A stretch of DNA of 64,000 bases from AC-32 sp963772975. Lineage in GTDB: Bacteria > Actinomycetota > Thermoleophilia > Gaiellales > Gaiellaceae. The stretch's first letter is position 1, and each line of letters opens with the position of its first letter. Shown in pieces: positions 1 to 8,340 of the stretch. The stretch is from the NCBI GenBank assembly GCA_963772975.1, contig CAVYZH010000002.1, positions 186,001 through 250,000 of the forward strand. The letters are read 5' to 3'. The position numbers and the translations under genes are program-made. The notes beneath the pieces are model-generated. The model was given only the letters and a program-made list of their open reading frames with translations. It had not been told where the DNA came from and ran no database searches.

Positions 1-911
1 CGGTCGACGCCGTAGCCGGGATCGAAGATGCGCTGCTGTTCGAGGAAGCCCTGGCGGCGGAGGCCGTCGTTGACGAGGCGGGGCATCGCGCGGAGCGGGC
101 GGAGAGCGTCCGGATCCTCGCCCTCGCCCGTGTAGCACGGGACGACGACGAGCTGCAGCGCGAGCGACTCGTCCGTGGTGAGCTGCGCCTGGATGCTTAG
201 TTCGCGGGGGCCGTCTGCTGCGAGCTCGCGGAAGCGGCGGAGCGCCTCGGCCACCCCCTCTCCCTCGTACTCGAGGCGTCCGCCGACGACTCGCTCGAGC
301 GGGTGAAGCCGGAACTCGGCCTGGGTGACGACGCCGAAGTTGCCGCCCCCTCCGCGCAGCCCCCAGAGCAGCTCGGGGTTCTGATCCTCGCTTGCGCGGA
401 CGACCTCGCCGGCCGGCGTGACGAGCTCCGCTGCGAGCAGGTTGTCGCAGGTGAGTCCGTATTGGGCGGTCAGGTGGCCGATCCCGCCACCGAGGGTGAG
501 ACCCGTGACCCCGGTGGAGCCGACCACGCCGCCGGGCGTGATCAGGCCGTGTGCCTGAGTCGCGGTGTCGAAGTCGAGCCAGGTGGCGCCGCCCTGGCAA
601 GTTGCGATCCCGTTCTCGGGATCGACACGGACGTTCCGCATCCGCGAGAGGTCGATCACCAGACCGTCGTCGACGGCGCAGTGACCGGCGGGGTTGTGGC
701 CTCCGCCGCGGACCGCGATCTCGAGGCCTCGAGCCTGGCCGAAGGCAAGGGCCGCCACCACGTCGTTCGCATCGACGCAGCGGGCGATCACCGCCGGCCG
801 CCGATCGATCAGCAGGTTGAAGCAGAGGCGGGCCCGCTCGTACTCGCGGTCGCCCTCGACGAGCACATCGCCCGTCAGCGAATCACGGAGCTCGTCCGGA
901 GGCTCAGGCAT
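1..911 (-). CDS. FAD-binding oxidoreductase, BBE type (C-terminus cut by window edge)
   Basis: Read by hand on the minus strand: 303 codons from the ATG at 911 run off the window edge. The protein is a PCMH-type FAD-binding oxidoreductase of the berberine-bridge/hexose-oxidase family. RGGGHN carries a likely 8-alpha-histidyl FAD ligand (His72). GLTCDN carries the cysteine (Cys155) that forms the second flavin bond in bicovalent members. The glycine-rich WGLRGGGGNFG segment follows. The C-terminal substrate and BBE region lies outside the window. A paralogue at 40.2 kb has the same two motifs. Substrate unknown; such enzymes oxidise alcohols, sugars or alkaloid-like molecules. The reading frame stays open for some codons upstream of the ATG, so the start is likely but not certain. 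Confidence 0.85.
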   Translation of the reverse strand, partial: MPEPPDELRDSLTGDVLVEGDREYERARLCFNLLIDRRPAVIARCVDANDVVAALAFGQARGLEIAVRGGGHNPAGHCAVDDGLVIDLSRMRNVRVDPENGIATCQGGATWLDFDTATQAHGLITPGGVVGSTGVTGLTLGGGIGHLTAQYGLTCDNLLAAELVTPAGEVVRASEDQNPELLWGLRGGGGNFGVVTQAEFRLHPLERVVGGRLEYEGEGVAEALRRFRELAADGPRELSIQAQLTTDESLALQLVVVPCYTGEGEDPDALRPLRAMPRLVNDGLRRQGFLEQQRIFDPGYGVD

Positions 912-1632
912 CGCGATGTTGAAGACTCTGCCAAGGCGAAGGAGTAATCGCTCGACGAACCAACGGAAAAACTGGCGGTACGCAAGCAGACAGAGGCCTG
1001 GCTCCGTCAGCAGCTAGGAGCGCATCGACCTCGGGGTGGCCGGAGCCGGCTAGGCAGCGGCGGCCCGGTCGGCACCGGTCGAGGCCCCCGATCACTGGGA
1101 CAAGGTGTTGATCGCCGGCTAAGGAGATGGAGGCCTTGCCGGCGCCCTCGGGTTCGAGGCCGCCGGCGATGATCGTCCAGTGGTTCGGACGCATTTCGCT
1201 GGCCGGAAGCTCTACGAGCTAACGTGACTGGGCCCAAGCACGGTCGAGCCCAGCGAATCCCACTCGCCGCGGACGCGTTCGAGACCGACGATCATCCGCC
1301 TGCTTTCGTCCACTACGAAGGAAGCAACAGCAGTGTCGCCGCCGCCGACGATCTAATCAAACGTCACCGCGAGACCTCGCCAGGCTGCGTCCCACTCCGC
1401 GCGCCCTCGGTCGCGGCTGAGATCGTCACCGAGGGCGTCACGGTCACCTCGCAAACCGCGGAGGCGGCGCCGATCTCGGTCGGGATTGGTGAGACGGTTA
1501 CGAGTCTCCAGGCAGGCGGCCGCCTGGAGCTTCATGCAGGGGGCGGCGCCTGCTCCTGAGCCGTGCTGAAGACCTGCTAGGCGAGAGGCAGCGCAAGTAT
1601 GCTGGGCCTCGGAACAAAAGGAAAGGACGAGC
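912..1632. other. Spacer with no convincing intact gene
   Basis: About 720 bases between the oxidoreductase start and the ABC transporter operon. Open frames on both strands lack family resemblance and ribosome binding sites. The only protein-like text is a short plus-strand segment at 1081-1227 with an internal stop, listed separately. An AAAGGA-type Shine-Dalgarno at the right edge belongs to the lipoprotein gene starting at 1633. Confidence 0.5.
1081..1227 (+). pseudogene. Possible 3' coding remnant with in-frame stop
   Basis: One plus-strand frame reads as ordinary protein (around DHWDKVLIAG, then GALGFEAAG, ending near FAGRKLYELT) but has a TAA at 1120-1122 and ends at TGA 1225-1227. 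Composition looks coding, yet no start or upstream domain is visible. I do not recognise the family. It may be the broken tail of a gene lost during rearrangement; chance cannot be excluded. Confidence 0.25.
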
Positions 1633-2550
1633 ATGCCCAGGAAGATCTGTCTCTCCGCCGGCCTCGTCACGCTGCTCCTCGTTGGCCTACTTGCGTCCGG
1701 TTGTGGAGGCAGCAGCAAAAAGTCGGCGACCACCACGTCGACATCCGCCGGGACAACGACGACACCTACCGTCGACAGCACGGTCGCGGCGGAGGTTCCC
1801 TCCGCGATCAAGTCGAAGGGCACACTGACCGTCGCCGCAGACGCCACCTATGCTCCCAACGAGTTCATCGGTAGCAACGGCAAGAGCGTCGAAGGCATGG
1901 ACCCCGACCTAGCTCAGGCCCTCGCCGCCGTCATGGGACTCAAGGTCAAGGTCGTCAACGCGAGCTTCGACGGAATCATCCCAGGGCTCGCCTCCGGCAA
2001 GTACGACCTCGGGATGTCGTCCTTCACCGACACCAAAGAACGTCAGAAGACGGTCGATTTCGTCACCTACTTCTCCGCTGGCACCTCCTTCTACGTGAAG
2101 GCGCAGGGAGGGCCGACCATCAATACGCTCGCCGATCTCTGCGGGCACTCGGTGGGGGTCGAGAGAGGGACTACCCAGGCGGACGACGCAACCGCGCAGA
2201 ACACAAAGTGCAAGACCGCAGGCAAGTCCGGCGTCAAGGTGTCTGTCTTCCCGGACCAGAACGCCGCGAACCTGTCAATCTCAAGCGGCCGAGCGCAGGT
2301 GGGCATGGCCGACTCGCCGGTCGCCGCCTACATCGTCAAGCAGTCGAACGGCCAGTTCAAGCTGACGGGCTCGTCGTACAACACCGCGCCATACGGCATC
2401 GCGATTCCCAAGGGAAACGGCATGACCAAGCCGATCCTCGGAGCGCTGAAGGTGCTGATTTCGAATGGTCAGTACAAGGCGATCCTGACGAAGTGGAACA
2501 TCGCCTCCGGCGCGATTACGAATCCGACCATCAACGGAGCTACGAGCTAG
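1633..2550 (+). CDS. Amino-acid ABC transporter substrate-binding lipoprotein
   Basis: A 305-residue family 3 solute-binding protein. The signal peptide ends in the lipobox LASGC, so the mature protein should be lipid-anchored on the outer face of the membrane. A Ser/Thr-rich linker to about residue 55 precedes the bilobed PBPb domain, which begins near GTLTVAADATYAP; MDPDLAQALA and FDGIIPGLASGKYDLGMSS are typical lobe motifs. It would capture a polar amino acid and hand it to the permease and ATPase encoded directly downstream (37-bp gap, then a 4-bp overlap). AAAGGAAAGGA precedes the ATG. The exact amino acid cannot be read from sequence. Confidence 0.93.
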   Translation: MPRKICLSAGLVTLLLVGLLASGCGGSSKKSATTTSTSAGTTTTPTVDSTVAAEVPSAIKSKGTLTVAADATYAPNEFIGSNGKSVEGMDPDLAQALAAVMGLKVKVVNASFDGIIPGLASGKYDLGMSSFTDTKERQKTVDFVTYFSAGTSFYVKAQGGPTINTLADLCGHSVGVERGTTQADDATAQNTKCKTAGKSGVKVSVFPDQNAANLSISSGRAQVGMADSPVAAYIVKQSNGQFKLTGSSYNTAPYGIAIPKGNGMTKPILGALKVLISNGQYKAILTKWNIASGAITNPTINGATS

Positions 2551-2587
2551 TCACCGACGACGCAGTGAGTTAGGGTCAACGGCTTCC

Positions 2588-3556
2588 GTGGAGTCCACCG
2601 CCGGGACGCCCGAGAGAGTTCCGCCGCCGATCCCGCCCGAAGAGATCAAGGCGATCCCGGTTCGCCATCCGGGCCGCTGGGTCGCGAGTGCGATCATCCT
2701 CGTCCTCGCGGCAGCGTTTGCGAAGTCGGTTGCGACCAACCCACGGTTCCAGTGGGGGATCATCGGTCATTACTTCTTTTCGAGTCGGGTCTTACACGGC
2801 CTCGTCGTCACGCTCGAGCTGACGGTTCTCTCGATGGCGATCGGCGTCACCATCGGCGTCGTCCTCGCCGTCATGCGGCTCTCGTCGAATCCGCTCGTCT
2901 CCGGCACCAGTTGGTTCTACATCTGGTTGTTCCGAGGAACGCCGGTGCTGGTCCAGATCCTCTTCTGGGGCTACATCTCCGCGCTCTATCCGCAGTTGTC
3001 GCTGGGGATCCCGTTCGGGCCACAGTTCGTGCACTTCAGCGCGAACTCGACCATCACGCCGTTCGTCGCCGGGATGCTCGCCCTCGGGTTGAACGAGGGC
3101 GCCTACATGGCCGAGATCGTGCGGGCGGGGATCATCTCGGTCGAGGAGGGCCAGACGGAGGCTGCCCAGAGCCTCGGCATGACGCGCCTGCTGACGATGC
3201 GACGGATCGTCCTGCCGCAGGCGATGCGGGTGATCATCCCGCCAACCGGCAACGAGACCATCTCGATGCTGAAGACGACCTCCCTCGTCAGTGTCATCGC
3301 CGTGACGGACCTGCTGTATTCGGTGCAGCTCATCTACGCGGTTAACTATCGGACGATCCCGCTCCTGATCGTGGCGAGCATTTGGTACCTGTTCGTCACG
3401 ACTCTCCTCACGATCGGCCAGTATTACGTTGAGCGTCACTTCGGCCGCGGCGCGACGCGCGACCTTCCGGAGACGCCGCTCCAGCGTCTTGGTCGATATC
3501 TCTCGTTCCGGCATGCGACCGTCGAAGTGCCGGAGTCTTCGGGAGAGCGACGATGA
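2588..3556 (+). CDS. Amino-acid ABC transporter permease (HisM/GlnP type)
   Basis: A 322-residue inner-membrane permease starting at GTG 2588. The first ~35 residues are a soluble, proline-rich extension, then several hydrophobic helices. The coupling (EAA) loop is clear at EAAQSLGMTRLLTMRRIVL, followed by PQAMRVIIPP, the HisM/GlnP signature that contacts the ATPase. Only one permease is encoded, so the transporter probably uses a homodimer. The last codons overlap the ATPase start (ATGA), consistent with translational coupling. Confidence 0.93.
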   Translation: MESTAGTPERVPPPIPPEEIKAIPVRHPGRWVASAIILVLAAAFAKSVATNPRFQWGIIGHYFFSSRVLHGLVVTLELTVLSMAIGVTIGVVLAVMRLSSNPLVSGTSWFYIWLFRGTPVLVQILFWGYISALYPQLSLGIPFGPQFVHFSANSTITPFVAGMLALGLNEGAYMAEIVRAGIISVEEGQTEAAQSLGMTRLLTMRRIVLPQAMRVIIPPTGNETISMLKTTSLVSVIAVTDLLYSVQLIYAVNYRTIPLLIVASIWYLFVTTLLTIGQYYVERHFGRGATRDLPETPLQRLGRYLSFRHATVEVPESSGERR

Positions 3557-4320
3557 GCACGCTGATGGTCAAGGCCGAGGGGGTCCAGAAGCGCTTCGGC
3601 CGCCTCGAGGTGCTCAAGGGGGTCTCGCTCGAGGTGGAGGCCGGCGAGGTCGTCTGCATGATCGGCCCCTCCGGCTCGGGGAAGTCGACGTTCCTGCGTT
3701 GCATCAACCACCTCGAGAAGATCGACGCCGGCCGGCTGTCGGTCGACGGGGAGCTCGTCGGCTACCGTCAGGTGGGCGACAAAATCTACGAGCAGCGCGA
3801 CGCCGAAGTTTGCCGGGACCGCGCCGAGATCGGCATGGTCTTCCAGCGGTTCAACCTCTTCGGCCACATGACCGCGCTCGAGAACGTGATCGAGGCCCCC
3901 GTCCACGTGAGGAAGTTGCCGAGGAAAGAGGCCGTCGCGCAGGCGGAGGTTCTCCTCGACCGGGTGGGGCTCACCGACAAGCACGACGGCTACCCGTCTC
4001 AGCTTTCCGGCGGCCAGCAGCAACGGGTCGCGATCGCTCGGGCCTTGGCGATGAAGCCGAAGCTGATGCTGTTCGACGAGCCCACGTCGGCCCTCGACCC
4101 CGAGTTGGTCGGTGAGGTGCTCGACGTGATGAAGGGCCTCGCGTTCGACTTCAAGACAACCATGATCGTCGTCACCCACGAGATGGGGTTCGCCCGAGAG
4201 GCCGCCGACCGCGTCCTGATGATGGATGACGGCCGCATCATCGAGGACGGGACGCCCGAGCATTTCTTCAAGGCGCCTAGGGAAGAACGGACGAAACAGT
4301 TTCTCTCCGCAATCCTCTGA
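3553..4320 (+). CDS. Amino-acid ABC transporter ATP-binding protein (GlnQ/HisP type)
   Basis: A 255-residue ABC ATPase with all motifs: Walker A GPSGSGKST, Q-loop near MVFQRFNLFGHMTALEN, signature LSGGQQQRV, Walker B LMLFDEP and H-loop VVTHEM. Together with the two genes upstream it forms a complete polar amino-acid uptake system powered by ATP at the cytoplasmic membrane. The ATG overlaps the permease stop by four bases. A hairpin at 4442-4469 probably ends the operon. Confidence 0.95.
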   Translation: MSTLMVKAEGVQKRFGRLEVLKGVSLEVEAGEVVCMIGPSGSGKSTFLRCINHLEKIDAGRLSVDGELVGYRQVGDKIYEQRDAEVCRDRAEIGMVFQRFNLFGHMTALENVIEAPVHVRKLPRKEAVAQAEVLLDRVGLTDKHDGYPSQLSGGQQQRVAIARALAMKPKLMLFDEPTSALDPELVGEVLDVMKGLAFDFKTTMIVVTHEMGFAREAADRVLMMDDGRIIEDGTPEHFFKAPREERTKQFLSAIL

Positions 4321-4746
4321 TCGTCCCGACGATCGTCCTGCTCCGTTGAAGCAGCCAGACGAGTCCATCTTCGCACCCCTAGGGCGAGCGGCTCCTCAGG
4401 CGGTTACTCCTGCAAATCTGCCGCTTTTAGGGGGCCGCAATGGGTGCCATGACCTCGATGATGGCACCCCCCAACCACACGATCTGCGCTCCCGCGATTT
4501 GGGCTGGACTGGCGTGACTGGTGGCCCAAGGCCGTGCCCCCGTTGGGGCAGTACTTCTCCCGTCTGCTCTGAGCCCTACGGCCTGTTTCCCCTGAGGCAG
4601 GCGTTTTTCAGAGGTCCGCCGGATGGGGCCATGATCGCCTTCATTGACCCCTGGGGCGCGCCGACGCAGCTAGCTGTTTGGGGGCGAACCCCATGCCCCC
4701 GTTGTGGCAGTACTTGTGCCCGGTGTGCAAAAAGGTCTGGTGACTC
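4321..4746. other. Convergent spacer with terminator and a short duplicated segment
   Basis: No gene seen. The spacer separates the ABC operon from the convergent glycosyltransferase gene. Besides the hairpin at 4442-4469 it holds two similar ~28-bp segments at about 4532-4562 and 4690-4718, sharing TGCCCCCGTTG and GGCAGTACTT. On the minus strand both read as a cysteine-containing KYCxN(G) peptide, possibly tails of a zinc-ribbon gene. Frames around them are broken. Confidence 0.4.
4442..4469 (+). terminator. Hairpin after the ABC operon
   Basis: GGGTGCCAT and ATGGCACCC form a perfect 9-bp stem around a 10-base loop. There is no U-tract, so the terminator role is inferred from position. Confidence 0.45.
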
Positions 4747-6201
4747 TCAAGCTGGATCGGTTGCGAGTTGCTCGAACAGGCGGCCGTATTGCTCAAGGTG
4801 GCGGTCGCCGAGGAACTCACTGACGGCACGCTCGCGTGCGTTGCCGGCGAGCCGCGCCGCCTCGCCCCGGTCGCGGATGAGCGACTCGACCGCGGCACCG
4901 AAGGCGGCAAGATCGGTCGGCTCGTCGACCAGCAGGCCGTGCACGTGATCGTCGATCTGGTCGGCGATGCCGCCAACCGCGCTCGCGACGATCGGCCGTT
5001 CCTTCCACATCGCCTCGGCGACGGTGAGGCCGAAGCCTTCGGCGAGGCTCTTCTGGACGACGACCGCCGCGTGCCTTTGGATCGCATTCACGATCGAGGC
5101 CGCCTCGTCGGGGTCGGCCATCGGCGTACAGGCGAGATGGATACGGCTTCGGATTGCGTGCGGCAACTGCCGCCAGAGGCCGATGCACTCGTTCAACACC
5201 TCGGCGGCTTCGGGATCATCGGCCACGCCGGTGACAGCAGGGCCGCAGAGGAGCAGGTGCGCGCCGAGTGAGGAATCGACGTGGCGTGCGAAGCCGGTCA
5301 TCACGCCCGGCATGTCCTTCATTCGATCCCAGCGCGAGACCTGGACGACCAGCGGCACCTCGGCCGGTGCCGGCGGCCCCGTCTGCAGGACGTCGACGCG
5401 GCGATTGATCCGGCCGGGCGAGCCGTCACGGCGGGTGAACGGGACGGCGGGCGGCGGGACGCTGTCGCCGTCGAGCAGCCCGACGAAGGAGAGCGTCAGC
5501 CGGGTGTTACGGCCGGAGATCGGCTCGTTCTTGGCCGAGAACGGGTCGATCGACGGCGGGATCACGTGCACGCGCGCCGGGTCGGCCCAGTGCGGGGCGA
5601 AGGCGGCTCGCGAGACGACGATCGCGTCCACCTCGGCGAGGTAGGGTCGAAGGAACTCCCAGGCACGCTCGCTCCACTGGTTGGGCGTGTCGATGCCGAC
5701 GTGGCAGCGCCACACCACCCTCGAGCCCGTCCGCTTTACGGCGGGGGCGAGCCCGGCGGGCTGGGGATCATGGATTAGGACGACGTCGCCGGGTCGCACG
5801 AGCGCGAGCAGTTCGTCGGCGTTGTGCTTGAGCACGTCCTCGTAGTGACCGCGCTCGAGCTCGCCGAGGTCGCCGCCGTCGCCAGGGCCGCCGTAGAGGC
5901 CGTTGTGGATCCGCTTGGTGATCGCGAAGAAGGCGGGGTCGCCTTCGATCACCAGCCAGCGCGCGTCGACACCGGCGCCGCGCGCGTAGGCGAGAAGGGT
6001 CTGGAGCATCTCGGCGACGCCCCCGCCGGCTGCGGTCGAGTTGACGTTGAGCACCGAGTTGCCAGCGAGCATCGCCTGCGTAGCCTCAGCCACCCGCTCG
6101 AACTGCGCCGTTCGGTCGCGGCCGATCAGCGGCTCGAGCCGGGCGGCGTCGAGCGCCTGCACCTGCACCTCACGCAGTTTGGCCATCTGCTGGAGGACCA
6201 T
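4747..6201 (-). CDS. Family 4 glycosyltransferase, trehalose synthase (TreT) type
   Basis: A 484-residue GT4 enzyme. I place the start at ATG 6201 (MVLQQMAKLR) because the open frame further upstream lies in DNA shared with another locus and does not look like protein. TreT-like text includes VLIHDPQPAGL, VWRCHVGIDTPNQW, ERAWEFLRPYL and VIPPSIDPFSAKN. The GT4 donor site appears as KSLAEGFGLTVAEAMWKERP. TreT couples NDP-glucose and glucose to make the compatible solute trehalose in the cytoplasm. The N-terminus (LEPLIGRDR) also fits that family. Related kojibiose or other GT4 synthases are the alternative. It diverges from the aminotransferase gene beginning at 6341. Confidence 0.83.
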   Translation of the reverse strand: MVLQQMAKLREVQVQALDAARLEPLIGRDRTAQFERVAEATQAMLAGNSVLNVNSTAAGGGVAEMLQTLLAYARGAGVDARWLVIEGDPAFFAITKRIHNGLYGGPGDGGDLGELERGHYEDVLKHNADELLALVRPGDVVLIHDPQPAGLAPAVKRTGSRVVWRCHVGIDTPNQWSERAWEFLRPYLAEVDAIVVSRAAFAPHWADPARVHVIPPSIDPFSAKNEPISGRNTRLTLSFVGLLDGDSVPPPAVPFTRRDGSPGRINRRVDVLQTGPPAPAEVPLVVQVSRWDRMKDMPGVMTGFARHVDSSLGAHLLLCGPAVTGVADDPEAAEVLNECIGLWRQLPHAIRSRIHLACTPMADPDEAASIVNAIQRHAAVVVQKSLAEGFGLTVAEAMWKERPIVASAVGGIADQIDDHVHGLLVDEPTDLAAFGAAVESLIRDRGEAARLAGNARERAVSEFLGDRHLEQYGRLFEQLATDPA

Positions 6202-6212
6202 CTTGTACGAAC

Positions 6213-6921
6213 CACCAGTCGCACGCGCGCGTGACCCAGCCGCCGGGATCAAGCTCGACCGACGTCTCGGTGGCCCAGATCCCATGACGCGGGACGGCGC
6301 CGCCGCCAACTGGCTTCTACTCAGGTTGAATCACGGGCGTATGCGTATTGAGATCGAGGGACGCCCGCCGAGCGCGGAGGCGCTCTGGGCGGCGGCATCC
6401 GGGTTTGGCCATTTCACCGCGATGCAGGTGCGGCGCGGTCGAACACGGGGGCTCGAGCTGCACGTTGCCCGCCTCGAGGCGGCAAACCACGAGCTGTTTG
6501 GCGCGGGCCTCGACGGCAACCGCGTTCGCGAGTTGGTGCGGCACGCGCTCGGCGACTCCATGGACGCCTCCGTCCGGGTCTACGTCTTCGAGACCCCCGA
6601 CGACGAGCCGGTGTTGATGGTCACCGTCAAGGAGCCGGCGGAACTAACGACGCCGCAGCGCCTCCAGTCGGTCGAGTACCAGCGACCGGACGCGCACCTC
6701 AAGCACCTCGCGACGGGGCAGGGCCACTATTCGCGGCTTGCGCGGCGCAGCGGATTCGACGATGCGCTCCTGACGTCGACAGACGGATGCATCTCGGAGA
6801 CCGCGACGGCCAACGTCGCGTTCCTCGACGACGACGGCGTTGTCTGGCCGGAAGGCCGGTTCCTGCACGGCATCACCATGCAGCTCCTTGAGCGTGCGCT
6901 GCCGGAGGCGGGTGTGCCATC
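6213..6921 (+). repeat. Duplicated segment, copy A (class IV aminotransferase region)
   Basis: This ~700-bp stretch is nearly identical, in inverse orientation, to about 50737-51440. From 6341 to 6921 only scattered base changes occur; before 6341 there are small indels. Identity ends abruptly after GTGCCATCGC at 6921, where copy A runs into unrelated DNA. Confidence 0.85.
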
Positions 6922-7000
6922 GCACTACGGGCTGCTCGTGCGACCGGACGATCCCGACGAGCCTCCCTACCTGCTCGTCACGGGCCGGGCTGGACTCTAG
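6341..7000 (+). CDS. Class IV aminotransferase, C-terminally truncated copy
   Basis: A 219-residue PLP-dependent class IV aminotransferase (branched-chain/D-amino acid/aminodeoxychorismate lyase fold). It starts at the ATG encoding MRIEIEGRPP, shared with the copy at 50561-51316. Visible family features are YQRPDAHLKHLATGQGHYSR, which holds the PLP-binding lysine region, and SETATANVAFLDDDGVVWPE. After residue ~194 (GVPS) the sequence departs from the full copy: the last ~58 residues of the intact enzyme, including the cofactor-phosphate loop near SNARGLALV, are replaced by 25 unrelated residues. It is probably inactive. Confidence 0.75.
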   Translation: MRIEIEGRPPSAEALWAAASGFGHFTAMQVRRGRTRGLELHVARLEAANHELFGAGLDGNRVRELVRHALGDSMDASVRVYVFETPDDEPVLMVTVKEPAELTTPQRLQSVEYQRPDAHLKHLATGQGHYSRLARRSGFDDALLTSTDGCISETATANVAFLDDDGVVWPEGRFLHGITMQLLERALPEAGVPSHYGLLVRPDDPDEPPYLLVTGRAGL

Positions 7001-7005
7001 CGGCT

Positions 7006-7251
7006 GTGCGGCTGGGCCTATGGACGCGAGGCCAAGCAAGCCGAGTGACCGCGCCCGAGCTCCCGCGTGAAGGCGGTCGCCGCAGCTGCTGGCGCGCCTA
7101 CCTGGGCGGTGACGACCTCGACGAGCCGGCCGAGGTCGTTTTCTATTGCCTTGAGTGCGCTGAGCGGGAGTTCGCCAGCGGACTGAGCCTCGACCGGGGA
7201 GCAAGCAACAGCTCTCAGTCCGCAGCCTCATTGCTCTCTTCACGCCCCTAG
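7006..7251 (+). CDS. Small protein with zinc-ribbon-like AYLGGDDL domain
   Basis: An 81-residue open frame starting at GTG 7006, five bases after the truncated aminotransferase; GTG 7045 is an alternative. The core WRAYLGGDDLDEPAEVVFY is followed by CLECAERE, a CxxC pair suggesting half of a zinc ribbon. The same core (AYLGGDELEG, AEVVFY, CAER) recurs at the C-terminus of the protein at 60836-61114, so this is a real, repeatedly used domain. Function unknown. A perfect 12-bp terminator hairpin follows. Confidence 0.5.
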   Translation: MRLGLWTRGQASRVTAPELPREGGRRSCWRAYLGGDDLDEPAEVVFYCLECAEREFASGLSLDRGASNSSQSAASLLSSRP

Positions 7252-7252
7252 T

Positions 7253-7280
7253 CGAAGAGGCCGCCTCAGCGGCCTCTTCG
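7253..7280. terminator. Bidirectional terminator hairpin
   Basis: CGAAGAGGCCGC and GCGGCCTCTTCG form a perfect 12-bp stem with a CTCA loop between convergent genes. Confidence 0.75.
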
Positions 7281-7301
7281 GAAGGCTGACGCTTGGTCGG
7301 T

Positions 7302-7850
7302 TTAATGGGCGACCGGCCGGTCGTGCCGCCGAATCGTCAGCAGGCTCGCGAGCCCGAGCAACACGAAACCAACGATGAGCCCGACTCCGATTCCGGTCTT
7401 GTTCCAGTCGAACCCGTCGCTGCCGGACGTGACGCGTGCCGTGGGCTTCGAGGGCACTGCCCACAGCCCGATCTCCCCGAGCTTCTCGCGGATGAGCGCC
7501 TGCTGCGAAGGCCCGGAGAGCGGCTTCGACGCGACCTTGGACGAGGGCACTGCCCACAGCCCGATCTCCCCGAGCTTCTCGCGGATGAGCGCCTGCTGCG
7601 AAGGCCCGGAGAGCGGCTTCGACGCGACCTTGGACGAGGGCACTGCCCACAGCCCGATCTCCCCGAGCTTCTCGCGGATGAGCGCCCGCTGCGACTGCTG
7701 CCCGACGCCGTACTTCTGGTTGAGCCCCTCGCTCCTGATCACCAGTGCGCGGTACTCGGCCTTGGACATTCCGACGGGCTTCGCCTGGGCGATTGCCGCC
7801 GACATCAAGACGCCCGACAAAACGATTCCGACGATGGCGAGCTTCCTCAT
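7302..7850 (-). CDS. Secreted/anchored repeat protein (SKAEYRAL...NQKYG family)
   Basis: A 182-residue protein starting at ATG 7850 (MRKLAIVGIV) with AGGAG upstream. An N-terminal signal peptide ends near AIAQA. Then comes MSKAEYRALVIRSEGLNQKYG, a motif I associate with actinobacterial secreted proteins of unknown function. Two-and-a-half tandem 31-residue units follow (ALIREKLGEIGLWAVPSSK...). A hydrophobic helix near the C-terminus and the tail RRHDRPVAH suggest membrane anchoring with the repeats outside. The DNA repeats are exact, so the array is young or homogenised. Confidence 0.8.
   Translation of the reverse strand: MRKLAIVGIVLSGVLMSAAIAQAKPVGMSKAEYRALVIRSEGLNQKYGVGQQSQRALIREKLGEIGLWAVPSSKVASKPLSGPSQQALIREKLGEIGLWAVPSSKVASKPLSGPSQQALIREKLGEIGLWAVPSKPTARVTSGSDGFDWNKTGIGVGLIVGFVLLGLASLLTIRRHDRPVAH
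7450..7686 (-). repeat. Exact 93-bp tandem repeat inside a coding region
   Basis: Units at 7450-7542 and 7543-7635 are identical base for base. A third partial unit runs from 7636 to about 7686. The period is 31 codons, so the copy number can change without breaking the frame. Confidence 0.95.
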
Positions 7851-7873
7851 GACTGCTCCTCTCTCTCTGTCTC

Positions 7874-8133
7874 GTGTTTCCAGATCACGCCAACTGGACG
7901 AGTGGTCGGTTGCAGACGGGCAGCAGGCTGGCAGCAGCCCAGTGCCGGGCAATCCGGGGGCGTTACAAGGAGTTGAGGGCGGCCGGCTTTACGCTGCGCC
8001 TAGAGACCGCCGCCGGCTGGTCGCCCGTTCACGCCACCGCCCGAAGCGTCAGCTGCTACTGCCCGGAGCACCGCTGCCTCTGGCGCACCGACAACGGTGA
8101 GTTCTGCCCGCGGCACGAGGGCCAGGCTCACGC
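7874..8133 (+). pseudogene. Fragment of a small Cys/His-rich protein
   Basis: The frame reads RYKELRAAGFTLRLETAAG and then a metal-binding-looking CYCPEHRCLWRTDNGEFCPRH. Continuation as YAEHLREAREVEEHQERK appears in another frame after about 8132, so one base seems missing. Such short zinc-finger proteins often sit next to integrase genes in actinobacterial elements, and an integrase tail follows here. No ribosome binding site identified. Confidence 0.3.
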
Positions 8134-8340
8134 TACGCGGAGCACCTGCGCGAGGCGAGGGAGGTCGAGGAGCACCAGGAGCGCAAGCATTCGCGCGGAA
8201 CGAGAGCCCCGCTCGATCGCTACGGCCACCTGGTGCCCGGCAACGAGGCCGAAGCCGCAGACCTGCTGGACACGCTTCTCGGCGTTCCGGACGCACAACT
8301 GACGCAGGAAGGCCGGAAACCCGCTTCCCTGGTGCGTTAG
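8134..8340 (+). pseudogene. Tyrosine recombinase (integrase) C-terminal remnant
   Basis: In one plus-strand frame the last ~45 codons read LDRYGHLVPGNEAEAADLL and end at TAG 8338-8340. LDRYGHLMPG followed by EAA..LLD is the characteristic end of phage/ICE tyrosine integrases, with the tyrosine of RYGHL close behind the catalytic tyrosine region. The catalytic R-H-R domain upstream is absent; preceding text (YAEHLREAREVEEH) belongs to something else. The remnant abuts a tRNA-Ser 3' fragment, the classical integration site, so this is the scar of a lost integrated element. Confidence 0.6.

Noticed and set aside
1224..1559. A 111-codon plus-strand frame in the first spacer
   Set aside because: No ribosome binding site, no domain-like text, and composition typical of random GC-rich DNA.
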